A stretch of DNA of 23,561 nt from Burkholderiales bacterium. GTDB taxonomy: Bacteria; Pseudomonadota; Gammaproteobacteria; Burkholderiales; Thiobacillaceae. The stretch spans positions 1-23,561 of the forward strand of contig SXRG01000105.1 of the NCBI GenBank assembly GCA_005793645.1, in the 5' to 3' direction. Both the position numbers and the translations under genes were made by a program. This document shows, piece after piece, positions 1 through 7,774 of this stretch. Within the stretch, counting starts at the first letter, position 1. Every line of letters begins with the position of its first letter. Below the pieces are notes generated by a model that ran no database searches, was not told the origin of the DNA, and saw only the letters and a program-made list of their open reading frames with translations.

Positions 1-686
1 ACCACGCCGAACACGCGCCGCTTGGCCTCGGCCACATAGGCGTTGCCAGGGCCGACGATCTTGTCCCCCTGCGGCACCGTCGCTGTGCCATAAGCCAACG
101 CCGCCACCGCCTGCGCGCCACCAATACAGAACACCCGATCGACATTCGACACGGCCGCCGCCGCCAACACCAATTCATTTTGCACGCCATCCGGGGTCGG
201 CACCACCATGATGAGTTCCTTCACCCCCGCCACCTTGGCTGGAATCGCGTTCATCAGCACCGACGAAGGATAGGCGGCCTTGCCACCAGGGACATAGAGC
301 CCCACGCGATCCAGCGCGGTCACCTGCTGGCCCAGCACCGTGCCATCCGCCTCGGTGTAGGTCCACGAATGCTGCAACTGCCGCTCGTGATAGCTGCGCA
401 CACGGTCGGCTGCGGCATTCAAGGCCGTGCGCAAGTCGGCCGGAAGGCCATCGAGCGCCGCGTGTAAACGCGCCTTAGGCAACTCCAGCTCGGCCATCGA
501 CGCGACCTCAAGGCGATCGAACTTGGCGGTGTACTCCAACACAGCCGCATCGCCGCGTTGACGCACGGCGCTGACAATAGCCTCTACCGTGTCGGAAATC
601 GTCTTGTCGGTATCAGCGGAAAAGGCCAGCAGCGCAGCCAGTTGCGCCTGAAAATCGGCGCTACAGGAATCAAGACGGGTCATCAT
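1..686 (-). CDS. hisD: Histidinol dehydrogenase, N-terminal part (3' end beyond window)
   Basis: HisD carries out the last two steps of histidine synthesis, the NAD-dependent oxidation of L-histidinol through histidinal to histidine, as a cytoplasmic zinc-dependent homodimer. The frame reads through from an ATGATG at 686/683 to the window edge without a stop, giving about 228 residues of the usual 430 or so. The conserved block YVPGGKAAYPSSVLMNAIPA and, near the edge, IVGPGNAYVAEAKR are clear family matches. The catalytic Glu-His pair and the zinc ligands lie in the missing C-terminal half. It follows hisG after 36 bp with no terminator between, so it is probably the next gene of the murA-hisG-hisD unit. 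No clear Shine-Dalgarno precedes either ATG, so the choice between 686 and 683 is open. Confidence 0.95.
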   Translation of the reverse strand, partial: MMTRLDSCSADFQAQLAALLAFSADTDKTISDTVEAIVSAVRQRGDAAVLEYTAKFDRLEVASMAELELPKARLHAALDGLPADLRTALNAAADRVRSYHERQLQHSWTYTEADGTVLGQQVTALDRVGLYVPGGKAAYPSSVLMNAIPAKVAGVKELIMVVPTPDGVQNELVLAAAAVSNVDRVFCIGGAQAVAALAYGTATVPQGDKIVGPGNAYVAEAKRRVFGV

Positions 687-722
687 TTGAAATACGCGTA
701 AGGAGTAGTGAATAAGGGGATT

Positions 723-1373
723 CTAACCTGCCGCAGCAGTCTTGAACGCCTGAATGATGGGCTGGATGCGATCGTGTTTCAACTTCATCGCCGCCTCGTT
801 CACCACGAGACGCGAGCTGATTTCCATGATCGACTCCACCGCGACCAGGTTATTGGCCTTGAGCGTACTGCCCGTAGAGACCAGATCAACAATCACATCA
901 GAAAGCCCCACCAACGGTGCCAATTCCATCGAACCGTACAATTTAATGAGATCAATGTGCACACCCTTACCAGCAAAGAACAACCGTGCGGTCTTGACAT
1001 ACTTGGTTGCCACCGACAGGCGTGCGCCTCGACGCACGGCGGCGGCATAATCGAAACCAATCGGTGTGGCCACCATCATGCGGCACTTGGCAATGTTCAA
1101 GTCAACCGGCTGGTAGAGACCATCTCCGCCGTGTTCGATCAACACATCCTTGCCAGCCACACCAAGATCGGCCGCACCATGTTGCACATAGGTCGGAACA
1201 TCCGTGGCGCGGATGATGAGGAGCCGCACATCAGGCCGATTCGTGCCGATGATGAGCTTGCGTGAGGAATCCGGGTTTTCGCTCGGCACAATGCCTGCTG
1301 CCGCCAGCAGCGGCAGGGTTTCTTCAAAGATGCGACCCTTGGAAAGGGCAATCGTAATCATGCTGCTGTCCAT
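723..1373 (-). CDS. hisG: ATP phosphoribosyltransferase, short (HisZ-dependent) form
   Basis: HisG condenses ATP with PRPP to phosphoribosyl-ATP, the committed and feedback-controlled step of histidine synthesis. The 216-residue product begins with ITIALSKGRI and carries the PRPP-binding region DVIVDLVSTGSTLKANNL near residues 158-175. It stops soon after that and lacks the C-terminal regulatory (ACT-like) domain of the roughly 300-residue enteric form. Short HisG enzymes are known to work as a hetero-octamer with HisZ, a HisRS paralogue. No hisZ is present here, so it must be elsewhere if the pathway is regulated in the known way. The ATG at 1373 shares one base with the murA stop (TGATG), implying translational coupling. 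Confidence 0.96.
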   Translation of the reverse strand: MDSSMITIALSKGRIFEETLPLLAAAGIVPSENPDSSRKLIIGTNRPDVRLLIIRATDVPTYVQHGAADLGVAGKDVLIEHGGDGLYQPVDLNIAKCRMMVATPIGFDYAAAVRRGARLSVATKYVKTARLFFAGKGVHIDLIKLYGSMELAPLVGLSDVIVDLVSTGSTLKANNLVAVESIMEISSRLVVNEAAMKLKHDRIQPIIQAFKTAAAG

Positions 1374-2638
1374 CAGGCCTTCTCCCTGCGCACCTGTGCG
1401 CCCAGCGCCATCAGTTTGGCCTCAAGCTGTTCATACCCCCGATCGAGGTGATAGATGCGCTCGATATGGGTTTCACCCTCCGCGACCAGACCGGCAATCA
1501 CCAGGCTTGCCGAGGCACGCAAGTCTGTCGCCATCACGGTAGCCCCTTCCAGGCGTTTCACACCAGTAACGAAGGCCGTATTGCCATCGATCTTGATATT
1601 GGCGCCCAAACGCTGGAGTTCCACCGCGTGCATGAAGCGATTTTCAAAAATCGTTTCACGCATCACCGCGCTGCCCTCAGCGATGCAATTAATGGCCATA
1701 AACTGCGCCTGCATGTCGGTGGGAAAGCCGGGATACGGCGCGGTACGGATTGAGACGGCCTTGAGCTTGGCCTGTGCCGTAATGCGGATGAACTCACGCT
1801 CGGCGGTTTTCTCGCTCACGATATCGCAACCCGCATCCATCAGTTTGTCCACAACAGCGTCCAGATAACCGCTGGAGATACCATTCAGTGTCACCGTACT
1901 ACCCGTCGCTGCCGCCGCGCACAGATAGGTGCCCGCCTCGATGCGGTCGGGCATGATGCGGTGGGTCGCGCCATGCAGATCTGTAACGCCTTCGATGCGG
2001 ATCACATCCGTACCTGCACCAGAGATCTTGGCACCCATAGCAATCAGGCATTTCGCCAAATCCACCACCTCGGGTTCCCGCGCAGCGTTTTCGATCAGCG
2101 TCACGCCGTCGGCCAAACAGGCCGCCATCATCAGGTTTTCAGTACCCGTCACGGTCACCATGTCAGTAAACAAGCGCGCACCCTTGAGTCGCCCCACCTT
2201 GGCGTGGACATAGCCGTGTTCCACCGTCACCTCAGCGCCCATCGCCTGCAGACCCTTGATATGCTGATCGACCGGTCGGGCGCCGATCGCGCAACCACCC
2301 GGCAACGACACGCTCGCCTCGCCGCAGCGGGCAACAAGCGGCCCCAGGACAAGGATGGAAGCACGCATGGTCTTGACCATCTCGTAGGGCGCGACCGAGT
2401 TGTTGAGCCCGCTGGCATCAAGCCGCACGGTGTCAGCATCGCGCTCCACCTTGACACCCATCTGCACCAACAGTTTTAACATGGTGCCAATATCGTTAAG
2501 CGCCGGCACATGCGTCAGCGTCAACGGCTCGGGGGTCAGGAGGCAAGCGCAGAGGATAGGCAAGGCCGCGTTTTTAGCCCCGGAAATAGTGACTTCACCT
2601 GATAAGGGTCGGCCACCGGTGATGACGAGTTTGTCCAT
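1373..2638 (-). CDS. murA: UDP-N-acetylglucosamine 1-carboxyvinyltransferase
   Basis: MurA transfers enolpyruvate from PEP to UDP-GlcNAc, the first committed cytoplasmic step of peptidoglycan synthesis and the target of fosfomycin. The 421-residue length matches the family. The SGAKNAALP motif supplies Lys22 and Asn23, and the active-site loop LPGGCAIGARPVDQH carries Cys116 (Cys115 in E. coli), so a Cys-type, fosfomycin-sensitive loop is predicted. The later PGFPTDMQAQ segment holds the conserved catalytic Asp region. The gene lies 30 bp downstream of the yadH-like permease and overlaps hisG by one base. The small bolA/ibaG gene often found just upstream of murA in related clusters is absent. 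No strong Shine-Dalgarno is visible before the ATG. Confidence 0.97.
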   Translation of the reverse strand: MDKLVITGGRPLSGEVTISGAKNAALPILCACLLTPEPLTLTHVPALNDIGTMLKLLVQMGVKVERDADTVRLDASGLNNSVAPYEMVKTMRASILVLGPLVARCGEASVSLPGGCAIGARPVDQHIKGLQAMGAEVTVEHGYVHAKVGRLKGARLFTDMVTVTGTENLMMAACLADGVTLIENAAREPEVVDLAKCLIAMGAKISGAGTDVIRIEGVTDLHGATHRIMPDRIEAGTYLCAAAATGSTVTLNGISSGYLDAVVDKLMDAGCDIVSEKTAEREFIRITAQAKLKAVSIRTAPYPGFPTDMQAQFMAINCIAEGSAVMRETIFENRFMHAVELQRLGANIKIDGNTAFVTGVKRLEGATVMATDLRASASLVIAGLVAEGETHIERIYHLDRGYEQLEAKLMALGAQVRREKA

Positions 2639-2668
2639 AAAGAATAAAGAGAATCGTGAAAGATGGGG

Positions 2669-3430
2669 TTAGTGCCGGAGTTTATAGCCGCGCATGATCA
2701 ACTGCATAGCCACCCCGCACAGAATCAGGGTAAAAGGCAGGGCCACAGCGAACCCCAGCCAGGGATTAACATCCGATTGGGCAAAGAATCCATAGCGAAA
2801 ACCGTCAATCATATAAAAAACAGGGTTCGCCTGAGATACGGCCAGCCAGAAGGGCGACAGGCTGTGGATGGAATAAAACACGCCTGACAAAAAAGTCAGC
2901 GGCAGAATAATAAAGTTCTGAACGCCGGACAGGTGATCAAATTTGTCCGCCCAGATACCCGCAATCACCCCGATAGCCGCGAAAGCTAGCGAAGCCAGGA
3001 TCGCCCAGACCACCACCCAGGCCGGGTACGCCAATGGCAAGTCCACCACCCAGAAGCCCGCGATCAAGACCCCAAAACCGACCAGAAGGCCACGGAAGGC
3101 CGCCGCCAATAGATAGGCCAGCAAAAATTCCAGGTGGCTGAGCGGTGCAATCAGGATAAAGGCAATGTTACCGGTAATCTTGGACTGGATCAGGGATGAA
3201 GAACTGTTGGCAAAAGCGTTCTGTACGAGGGCCATCATCGCCAAGCCCGGGATAAGAAAGGCAGTATAGGTCACACCAGGGTAGACCTCGACCCGCCCTT
3301 CCAAAGCCTGGGCAAAAACCAGCAGATAGAGCAGCGCCGTCAGGACGGGGGCCGCCACCGTCTGCAACAGGACCTTCCAGAAACGCAGGATCTCCTTGTA
3401 AAACAAGGTTCTAAGGCCAATCCAGTTCAT
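2669..3430 (-). CDS. ABC-2 type transporter permease (YadH-like)
   Basis: This is the membrane subunit of an ABC-2 family exporter. The 253-residue protein has a short cytoplasmic N-terminus (MNWIGLRTLFYKEILRFW) and about six hydrophobic segments. The LSGVFYSIHSLSPFW stretch near residues 183-197 and the NPVFYMIDGFRYGF stretch that follows it are typical of the DrrB/NodJ/YadH group. Its ATG at 3430 overlaps the stop of the ATPase gene by four bases (ATGA), so the two subunits are surely made together. The substrate is unknown. Position next to the mla genes suggests an envelope lipid or polysaccharide, but that is inference from context only. Confidence 0.9.
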   Translation of the reverse strand: MNWIGLRTLFYKEILRFWKVLLQTVAAPVLTALLYLLVFAQALEGRVEVYPGVTYTAFLIPGLAMMALVQNAFANSSSSLIQSKITGNIAFILIAPLSHLEFLLAYLLAAAFRGLLVGFGVLIAGFWVVDLPLAYPAWVVVWAILASLAFAAIGVIAGIWADKFDHLSGVQNFIILPLTFLSGVFYSIHSLSPFWLAVSQANPVFYMIDGFRYGFFAQSDVNPWLGFAVALPFTLILCGVAMQLIMRGYKLRH

Positions 3431-4140
3431 TGCGCCATGATCCTTACGAAGGCCGTTTCCAGGCTATCGCTGCCGGCCATCAAGTTGGCCGTGGTATCGA
3501 GGGCCACGATCTCGCCCCGGCGCAGCATGGCCACCCGACTGCACAATTGTTGTGCCTCTTCCAGATAATGCGTGGTCAGGAGCACAGTGTGCCCCTCTCC
3601 GTTCAACTCGCGGATGAAGGCCCACAGGGACTGGCGCAATTCAACATCGACACCGGCGGTCGGCTCGTCGAGGATAATGACCGGCGGCTTGTGCACCAAG
3701 GCTTGTGCCACCAGAACTCGCCGCTTCATACCGCCCGAGAGCTGACGCATATTGGTATTGGCCTTGTCGCTGAGCCCGAGACGCACGATCAATTCATCGA
3801 TCCAGGCCTCGTTGTGCGCAAGGCCAAAATAACCAGACTGGAAGCAAAGCGCCTCACGCACGGTAAAAAAAGGGTCAAAGACCAATTCCTGGGGGACCAC
3901 GCCCAAGCGGCGGCGGGCCTCGACATAATCGGCCCGGACATCAAAACCCATCACCCGAGCCTGACCCCATGTTGCGCGCACCAGACCGGCAAGAATATTG
4001 ATAAGGGTCGTCTTGCCCGCTCCATTGGGACCTAACAAGGCAAAGAACTCCCCCTCGGCAATCGTGAGATTCACGCCCCGCAAGGCCTCAACCTGACGAT
4101 AGCGTTTACACAGCCCAATCAACTCAATGGCAGGGACCAC
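3427..4140 (-). CDS. ABC transporter ATP-binding protein (YadG-like)
   Basis: This is the ATPase subunit partnering the downstream ABC-2 permease. The 237 residues hold one complete nucleotide-binding domain: Walker A GPNGAGKTT at residues 37-45, signature LSGGMKRR, Walker B VIILDEPTAGVD, and a switch His in LLTTHYLEEA. The family resembles YadG/DrrA/NodI/CcmA exporters. The start is GTG at 4140, only two bases after the mlaB stop, and no in-frame ATG lies close by. The very tight spacing to mlaB places this second ABC system inside the mla transcription unit. The substrate cannot be inferred from the ATPase. Confidence 0.92.
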   Translation of the reverse strand: MVPAIELIGLCKRYRQVEALRGVNLTIAEGEFFALLGPNGAGKTTLINILAGLVRATWGQARVMGFDVRADYVEARRRLGVVPQELVFDPFFTVREALCFQSGYFGLAHNEAWIDELIVRLGLSDKANTNMRQLSGGMKRRVLVAQALVHKPPVIILDEPTAGVDVELRQSLWAFIRELNGEGHTVLLTTHYLEEAQQLCSRVAMLRRGEIVALDTTANLMAGSDSLETAFVRIMAQ

Positions 4141-4142
4141 AA

Positions 4143-4433
4143 TCAGAAGAGTTCACGAACCCCGTAGAGACGGGCCAGTTCAACCAGCCCAGGCGGCCAA
4201 CTCACAATATCCAAAGGCCTTTGACAGGCAACGGCGCGACGCTTAAAGGCCAAAAGAAACCCCAGCATGGACGAATCAACCCGGCCCAAACCGGACAAGT
4301 CAATCCGCTCCACCTCGGTCGCTTCGCCCGTTTCCACCACAGCCAAGTGACGGGCAACCGTCGCGTGGGTGTAGTCGCCCGACAGGTGCATGACACCCGC
4401 CGTGATCTGAAGCCCACTCACCCCGCTACTCAT
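4143..4433 (-). CDS. mlaB: STAS-domain protein of the Mla phospholipid transporter
   Basis: MlaB is the small cytoplasmic STAS subunit that binds the MlaF ATPase and stabilises the inner-membrane MlaFEDB complex. The protein has the STAS fold signature IDLSGLGRVDSSMLGFLLAF, where the DSS segment sits at the helix-1 start that is regulatory in STAS proteins. A TTG at 4442 overlapping the mlaC stop would add three residues. The ATG at 4433 is preferred because the AGAAGG sequence in the end of mlaC is 10 bases upstream of it and too close to the TTG. Only two bases separate its stop from the following ABC ATPase gene. Identity rests on the STAS motif plus position after mlaC. Confidence 0.88.
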   Translation of the reverse strand: MSSGVSGLQITAGVMHLSGDYTHATVARHLAVVETGEATEVERIDLSGLGRVDSSMLGFLLAFKRRAVACQRPLDIVSWPPGLVELARLYGVRELF

Positions 4434-4438
4434 AATGT

Positions 4439-5050
4439 TCAAGCCTTCTGGTTGCGGCGGCGCAAGGTATCGATCAAGCCATCCATCCCGCCCTTTTTGA
4501 TTTCACTATTGAATGAATTACGGTATACGGAAATCAGGCTAACCCCATCCACTAGGATGTCGTACACCTTCCAGCCAGCCACCTGTTTCTCGACCCGATA
4601 ATCGACCGGGATGGCCGGAGACCCCGATTTGCTAGCCTCTAGGCTAACCATGACCTCAGTATCGCCAGGGTTCATGCGCAAGGGTTTGTATTCAAACTTG
4701 TAATCGATGATGCTGGAAATGGAGGCCGCATAAGTACGCACCAGCATAGCCTTGAATTCCTCGGTCAAGGCCGACTGCTGCGCCACCGACGCATCGCGCC
4801 AATTCTTGCCCATGGCCAGACGCGTCATGCGCTCAAAGTCAAAATGCGGCAGGATCTTGGCCTCAACCAGGGTATGGATCTTTTTCTTGTTGCCGGCACG
4901 GATCTCACGGTCCTGACGGACGATGCTGGCCACCTCCTCAGTCGCGTTGCGCGCCATCTCATCCGGGCCGCTGTTGGCCTGCGCAACAGGCGTAAGAACA
5001 AACCCCAGGACAAGGCCCAAAGCAAGAAACCAAGTATGGATTTTTTTCAT
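4439..5050 (-). CDS. mlaC: Periplasmic phospholipid-binding protein MlaC
   Basis: MlaC is the soluble periplasmic carrier that moves phospholipid between the outer-membrane MlaA-porin complex and the inner-membrane MlaFEDB complex. The 203-residue precursor has a Sec signal peptide (MKKIHTWFLALGLVLGFVLT, probable cleavage after AQA at about residue 25). The mature part has MlaC hallmarks: ILPHFDFERMTRLAMGKNWR, and VDYRVEKQVAGWKVYDILVD followed by GVSLISVYRNSFNSEI. The ATG overlaps the mlaD stop by four bases (ATGA). No mlaA lies in the window, so the outer-membrane partner must be encoded elsewhere. Confidence 0.95.
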   Translation of the reverse strand: MKKIHTWFLALGLVLGFVLTPVAQANSGPDEMARNATEEVASIVRQDREIRAGNKKKIHTLVEAKILPHFDFERMTRLAMGKNWRDASVAQQSALTEEFKAMLVRTYAASISSIIDYKFEYKPLRMNPGDTEVMVSLEASKSGSPAIPVDYRVEKQVAGWKVYDILVDGVSLISVYRNSFNSEIKKGGMDGLIDTLRRRNQKA

Positions 5051-5529
5051 TTTTGCGCTCCCTTAGCACCTTCCGAAGCATCCGCCTTGCCATACAGGAA
5101 CTGGCCAATCAGTTGCTCCAATACCACGGCGCCCTGAGTAAGTTGCAGGCGGTCACCGGCCTTCAACACGGCCGTCTCGCCACCCGCCTCCAAGGCGATG
5201 TACTGTTCACCCAACAAGCCGGAAGTCATGATGGATGCCGAGGTGTCGGTTGGAAAACGGTAACGGCTATCCAAATCCAGACGCACAGTCGCCTCAAATT
5301 TTTTGGCATCAAAGCCAATTTCGCCTACCCGGCCGACGACGACCCCGGCACTCTTCACCGGCGCACGCGCCTTGAGACCGCCAATATTGTCAAACTGGGC
5401 CTCAATGGCATAGGTCTTGGCACTGTCAAAACTACCCAGATTGCCCACCTTGAGGGCCAGAAAAATCAATGCACCGAGTCCAGCCACAACAAACAGGCCA
5501 ACCCAGAGATCCAGAGTCGTTCTTTCCAT
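5047..5529 (-). CDS. mlaD: MCE-domain phospholipid transporter subunit MlaD
   Basis: MlaD is the single-pass inner-membrane MCE subunit that forms a hexameric ring in the periplasm through which lipid passes. The roughly 160-residue protein has one N-terminal transmembrane segment (WVGLFVVAGLGALIFLALKV) followed by an MCE domain with FDNIGGLKARAPVKSAGVVV and the GLLGEQYIALE strand region. The length is close to that of other short MlaD proteins. The start is set at ATG 5529, because a GGAG (5537-5540) sits seven bases upstream of it. The TTG at 5535 would overlap the mlaE stop and has no such spacing. Two bases separate it from the mlaE stop codon. Confidence 0.95.
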   Translation of the reverse strand: MERTTLDLWVGLFVVAGLGALIFLALKVGNLGSFDSAKTYAIEAQFDNIGGLKARAPVKSAGVVVGRVGEIGFDAKKFEATVRLDLDSRYRFPTDTSASIMTSGLLGEQYIALEAGGETAVLKAGDRLQLTQGAVVLEQLIGQFLYGKADASEGAKGAQK

Positions 5530-5531
5530 TA

Positions 5532-6326
5532 TCAAACTCCACGGAACATGATTGCCGTCAAGATAAAGTCGAGGGCCAGAATGGCCAAGCTCGAGGTCAC
5601 GACGGTGCGCGTCGTCGCGCGCGAGACGCCTTCCGCCGTTGGCGGTGCATCAAAACCTTCAAACAAGGCAATGACCGTCACGGCCATGCCGAAAACCACA
5701 CTCTTGATGACCCCTTGAAGAATATCATCTCCAAAGTCCACAGCCGCCTGCATCTGTGACCAGAACGAACCTTCATCGACTCCAATCAGAATCACTCCCA
5801 CCAAGTAACCGCCAAAGATACCCATGGCTGAGAACAAGGCTGCCAGCAACGGCATCGAGATCAACCCACCCCAGAAACGCGGGGCCACTACACGAGCAAT
5901 GGGATCCACAGCCATCATTTGCATGGCCTCGATCTGCTCAGTGGCGCGCATCAGACCAATCTCGGCCGTGATCGCCGAACCCGCACGACTGGCGAAGAGC
6001 AGCGCTGCCACCACCGGCCCCAATTCACGAACCAAGGAAAGCGCCACCAGAATCCCGAGAGCCTCCTCCGAACCATAGGTCTGTAGGGTGTCATAGCCTT
6101 GTAGGCCAAGTACCATGCCCACAAACAGGCCCGAGACCAAAATAATAATCAGCGACAGCACCCCCGTCGAAAAAACTTCACGAATGACTAGGTGCGGGCG
6201 TCGCACACAGATGCCGGAACGCAGTAGCGTCAAGGCAAAGAAGCGTGTAGCGACCCCCATACGCCAAACGCTCTCAAAAACACGATGGCCGATACGACGA
6301 ATTGGAATAAGACTACGCTCAGGCAC
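5532..6326 (-). CDS. mlaE: Mla transporter permease MlaE
   Basis: MlaE is the integral membrane subunit of the MlaFEDB ABC transporter, known to form a dimer contacting MlaD above and MlaF below. The 264-residue product has the diagnostic loop LVRELGPVVAALLFASRAGS and the EQIEAMQMMAVDP coupling region, with about five hydrophobic segments. The open frame continues upstream for another 57 codons inside mlaF. The GTG at 6326 is chosen because GGGAG (6333-6337) lies six bases upstream and the resulting length matches the 260 residues of the E. coli protein. This start overlaps the end of mlaF by eight bases. Confidence 0.93.
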   Translation of the reverse strand: MPERSLIPIRRIGHRVFESVWRMGVATRFFALTLLRSGICVRRPHLVIREVFSTGVLSLIIILVSGLFVGMVLGLQGYDTLQTYGSEEALGILVALSLVRELGPVVAALLFASRAGSAITAEIGLMRATEQIEAMQMMAVDPIARVVAPRFWGGLISMPLLAALFSAMGIFGGYLVGVILIGVDEGSFWSQMQAAVDFGDDILQGVIKSVVFGMAVTVIALFEGFDAPPTAEGVSRATTRTVVTSSLAILALDFILTAIMFRGV

Positions 6327-7122
6327 ACGCCACTCCCAGATCAACGGCCAGATCAGGGGCCGGATAATGGAACGGTACTGGGCCATCCTCCTCGCCATGC
6401 ACAAACTGGTGCACAAAGGGCAGCGTGGAGGCACGAATCTCGTCCGGTGTCCCCTCGGCCTCAATGACACCGTTGGAGATAAAGTAAACATAATCAACGA
6501 TCTTCAGTGACTCCTGCACATCATGGGTCACGACCAGCGAGGTCAGGCCCAGCGCATCGGTCAGGCGGCGGATCATGTTACCGGTCACCCCGAGCGAGAT
6601 CGGATCAAGGCCCGCAAACGGCTCGTCGTACATGATCAGCATAGGGTCGAGCGCAATCGAACGGGCCAAGGCCACCCGCCGCGCCATCCCGCCGGAGAGT
6701 TCAGAAGGCATCAGATCAGCTGCCCCCCGCAAGCCCACGGCGTGCAACTTCATCAACACCAAATCGCGGATCAGCGACTCAGGCAGATCGGTGTGCTCAC
6801 GCAACTGGAAGGCCACATTGTCGAATACCGACATATCCGTAAACAGAGCGCCAAACTGAAACAGCATGCCCATACGCCGGCGCAAGGTAAACAAGGCCGC
6901 TTGATCCAAATCGGGCACCTCCAACCCATCCACCCGAACGCTACCCTGGGTGGGCCTCAAGGCCCCACCAATCAGACGCAACAGCGTTGTCTTGCCGCAA
7001 CCCGAGTTGCCCATGATAGCAATCACCTGACCGCGCCGGGCAGTTAGATTAATACCTTTCAGAATCTGGCGCGAACCATAACCAAAAGACAGATCGCGGA
7101 TTTCAACAAGAGTATCGGACAC
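6319..7122 (-). CDS. mlaF: Mla transporter ATP-binding protein MlaF
   Basis: MlaF is the ATPase that powers phospholipid movement by MlaFEDB. From GTG 7122 the product is 267 residues, near the 269 of E. coli. Motifs are Walker A MGNSGCGKTT (about residues 37-46), signature LSGGMARR, Walker B LIMYDEPFAGLDP and switch VTHDVQES, with the family-specific FQFGALFTDMSVFDNVAF stretch. The open frame extends to a TTG at 7191, but this would run into the upstream gene and add 23 residues without family resemblance. The GTG directly precedes SDTLVEIRDLSFGYG, the usual beginning of MlaF. The Shine-Dalgarno is weak. It is probably the first gene of the mla unit proper. Confidence 0.93.
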   Translation of the reverse strand: MSDTLVEIRDLSFGYGSRQILKGINLTARRGQVIAIMGNSGCGKTTLLRLIGGALRPTQGSVRVDGLEVPDLDQAALFTLRRRMGMLFQFGALFTDMSVFDNVAFQLREHTDLPESLIRDLVLMKLHAVGLRGAADLMPSELSGGMARRVALARSIALDPMLIMYDEPFAGLDPISLGVTGNMIRRLTDALGLTSLVVTHDVQESLKIVDYVYFISNGVIEAEGTPDEIRASTLPFVHQFVHGEEDGPVPFHYPAPDLAVDLGVACA

Positions 7123-7160
7123 GAGAAGGGGCTTCAGGACAGCCGGGGAAAGGGTGTGGA

Positions 7161-7191
7161 ATTCTACCCGATTAAAGGCCCAGCATCTCAA
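7161..7191 (-). promoter_or_regulatory. Possible promoter ahead of mlaF
   Basis: On the minus strand TTGAGA (7191-7186) and TAGAAT (7166-7161) are separated by 19 bases and lie about 40 bases before the mlaF GTG. Each hexamer matches five of six sigma-70 consensus positions, but the spacing is long. The site overlaps the end of the DUF72-like gene, so it could give mla expression independent of that gene. This is sequence resemblance only. Confidence 0.3.
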
Positions 7192-7633
7192 TTAGTGATT
7201 CAACTTGCTCCTTCCGGCGCAAGGCCAAGGGCTCTACGATCAGAAAGACCGGTTCGATCAGTGTCGCCGCTTGAAGTCGTGCCGCCAATGTCCTCAAATC
7301 GGTTTCCGGTCCCAACGGGACGCGCATCGGAGAGTCCGACGAGAGGACCACCAGCCGTTCACCCAGAGCCGTACGCACAGCCGGAGGGATCCCGGCAGGC
7401 CGATCTTCCAGCACAAACCGGAAATCCCCGGTCGCATCGGCCACCAGTGCAGCCCAAGTCGCCTCATCAAGGGATTGCCAGGCGGCGGCATCAAGCCAAA
7501 CGCAACGAAACTGGGTCTGATAAAAGGCAAACTGCCAGTCCTCCGGGAGGTCCGGCGGATAGACCGATCCGAGCCAATCGGGATGACGCCAATCAACACA
7601 CCCTAAATAAACTACATACAAAGAATGATTCAT
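7172..7633 (-). CDS. Short DUF72 (YecE)-like protein of unknown function
   Basis: This is a 153-residue cytoplasmic protein with no signal peptide or membrane segment. The start YVVYLGCVDWRHPDWLGSVY followed by LPEDWQFAFYQTQFRCVWLD resembles the beginning of the DUF72/YecE TIM-barrel family, whose N-terminus reads roughly G-x-S-G-W-x-Y-x-x-W-x-x-x-F-Y-P with a following aromatic Y-x-x-x-F. Full DUF72 proteins are about 240-280 residues, so this one seems to keep the first strands and a late segment and to lack the middle of the barrel. The DUF72 link is by eye and tentative. It sits 49 bp upstream of mlaF on the same strand and divergent from the Met-rich gene. Function is unknown, and no good Shine-Dalgarno is visible before the ATG. 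Confidence 0.75.
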   Translation of the reverse strand: MNHSLYVVYLGCVDWRHPDWLGSVYPPDLPEDWQFAFYQTQFRCVWLDAAAWQSLDEATWAALVADATGDFRFVLEDRPAGIPPAVRTALGERLVVLSSDSPMRVPLGPETDLRTLAARLQAATLIEPVFLIVEPLALRRKEQVESLIEMLGL

Positions 7634-7650
7634 AAGCTTTTGCTAAAAAG

Positions 7651-7679
7651 ATGACAAAAAACGCACACTTGAGTATAAA
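7651..7679 (+). promoter_or_regulatory. Probable sigma-70 promoter of the Met-rich protein gene
   Basis: ATGACA (7651-7656) and TATAAA (7674-7679) are separated by exactly 17 bases, each matching five of six consensus positions. Transcription would begin near 7686 and leave an untranslated leader of about 90 bases before the ATG at 7780. The hexamers and spacing are seen directly; activity is inferred. Confidence 0.55.
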
Positions 7680-7770
7680 GGCGTCGCTTCCGTTTTTTGT
7701 TCTTGTATTCATGATGCAAAACGAAGCAACACCTTTCACCACAAGCTGTGCATTTTTCTATTTATTTCTC

Positions 7771-7774
7771 GGAG
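7771..7774 (+). promoter_or_regulatory. Ribosome binding site fixing the Met-rich gene start
   Basis: GGAG lies five bases before the ATG at 7780. It decides against the upstream in-frame ATG at 7651, which coincides with the promoter -35 and would put a non-signal-like extension before the signal peptide. Confidence 0.7.

Noticed and set aside
6327..6497. 57-codon N-terminal extension of mlaE
   Set aside because: It lies wholly inside mlaF, is not MlaE-like, and the GTG at 6326 has an ideal GGGAG six bases upstream.
7123..7191. TTG-started extension of mlaF
   Set aside because: It would overlap the upstream gene by 20 bases and adds residues not found in MlaF proteins.
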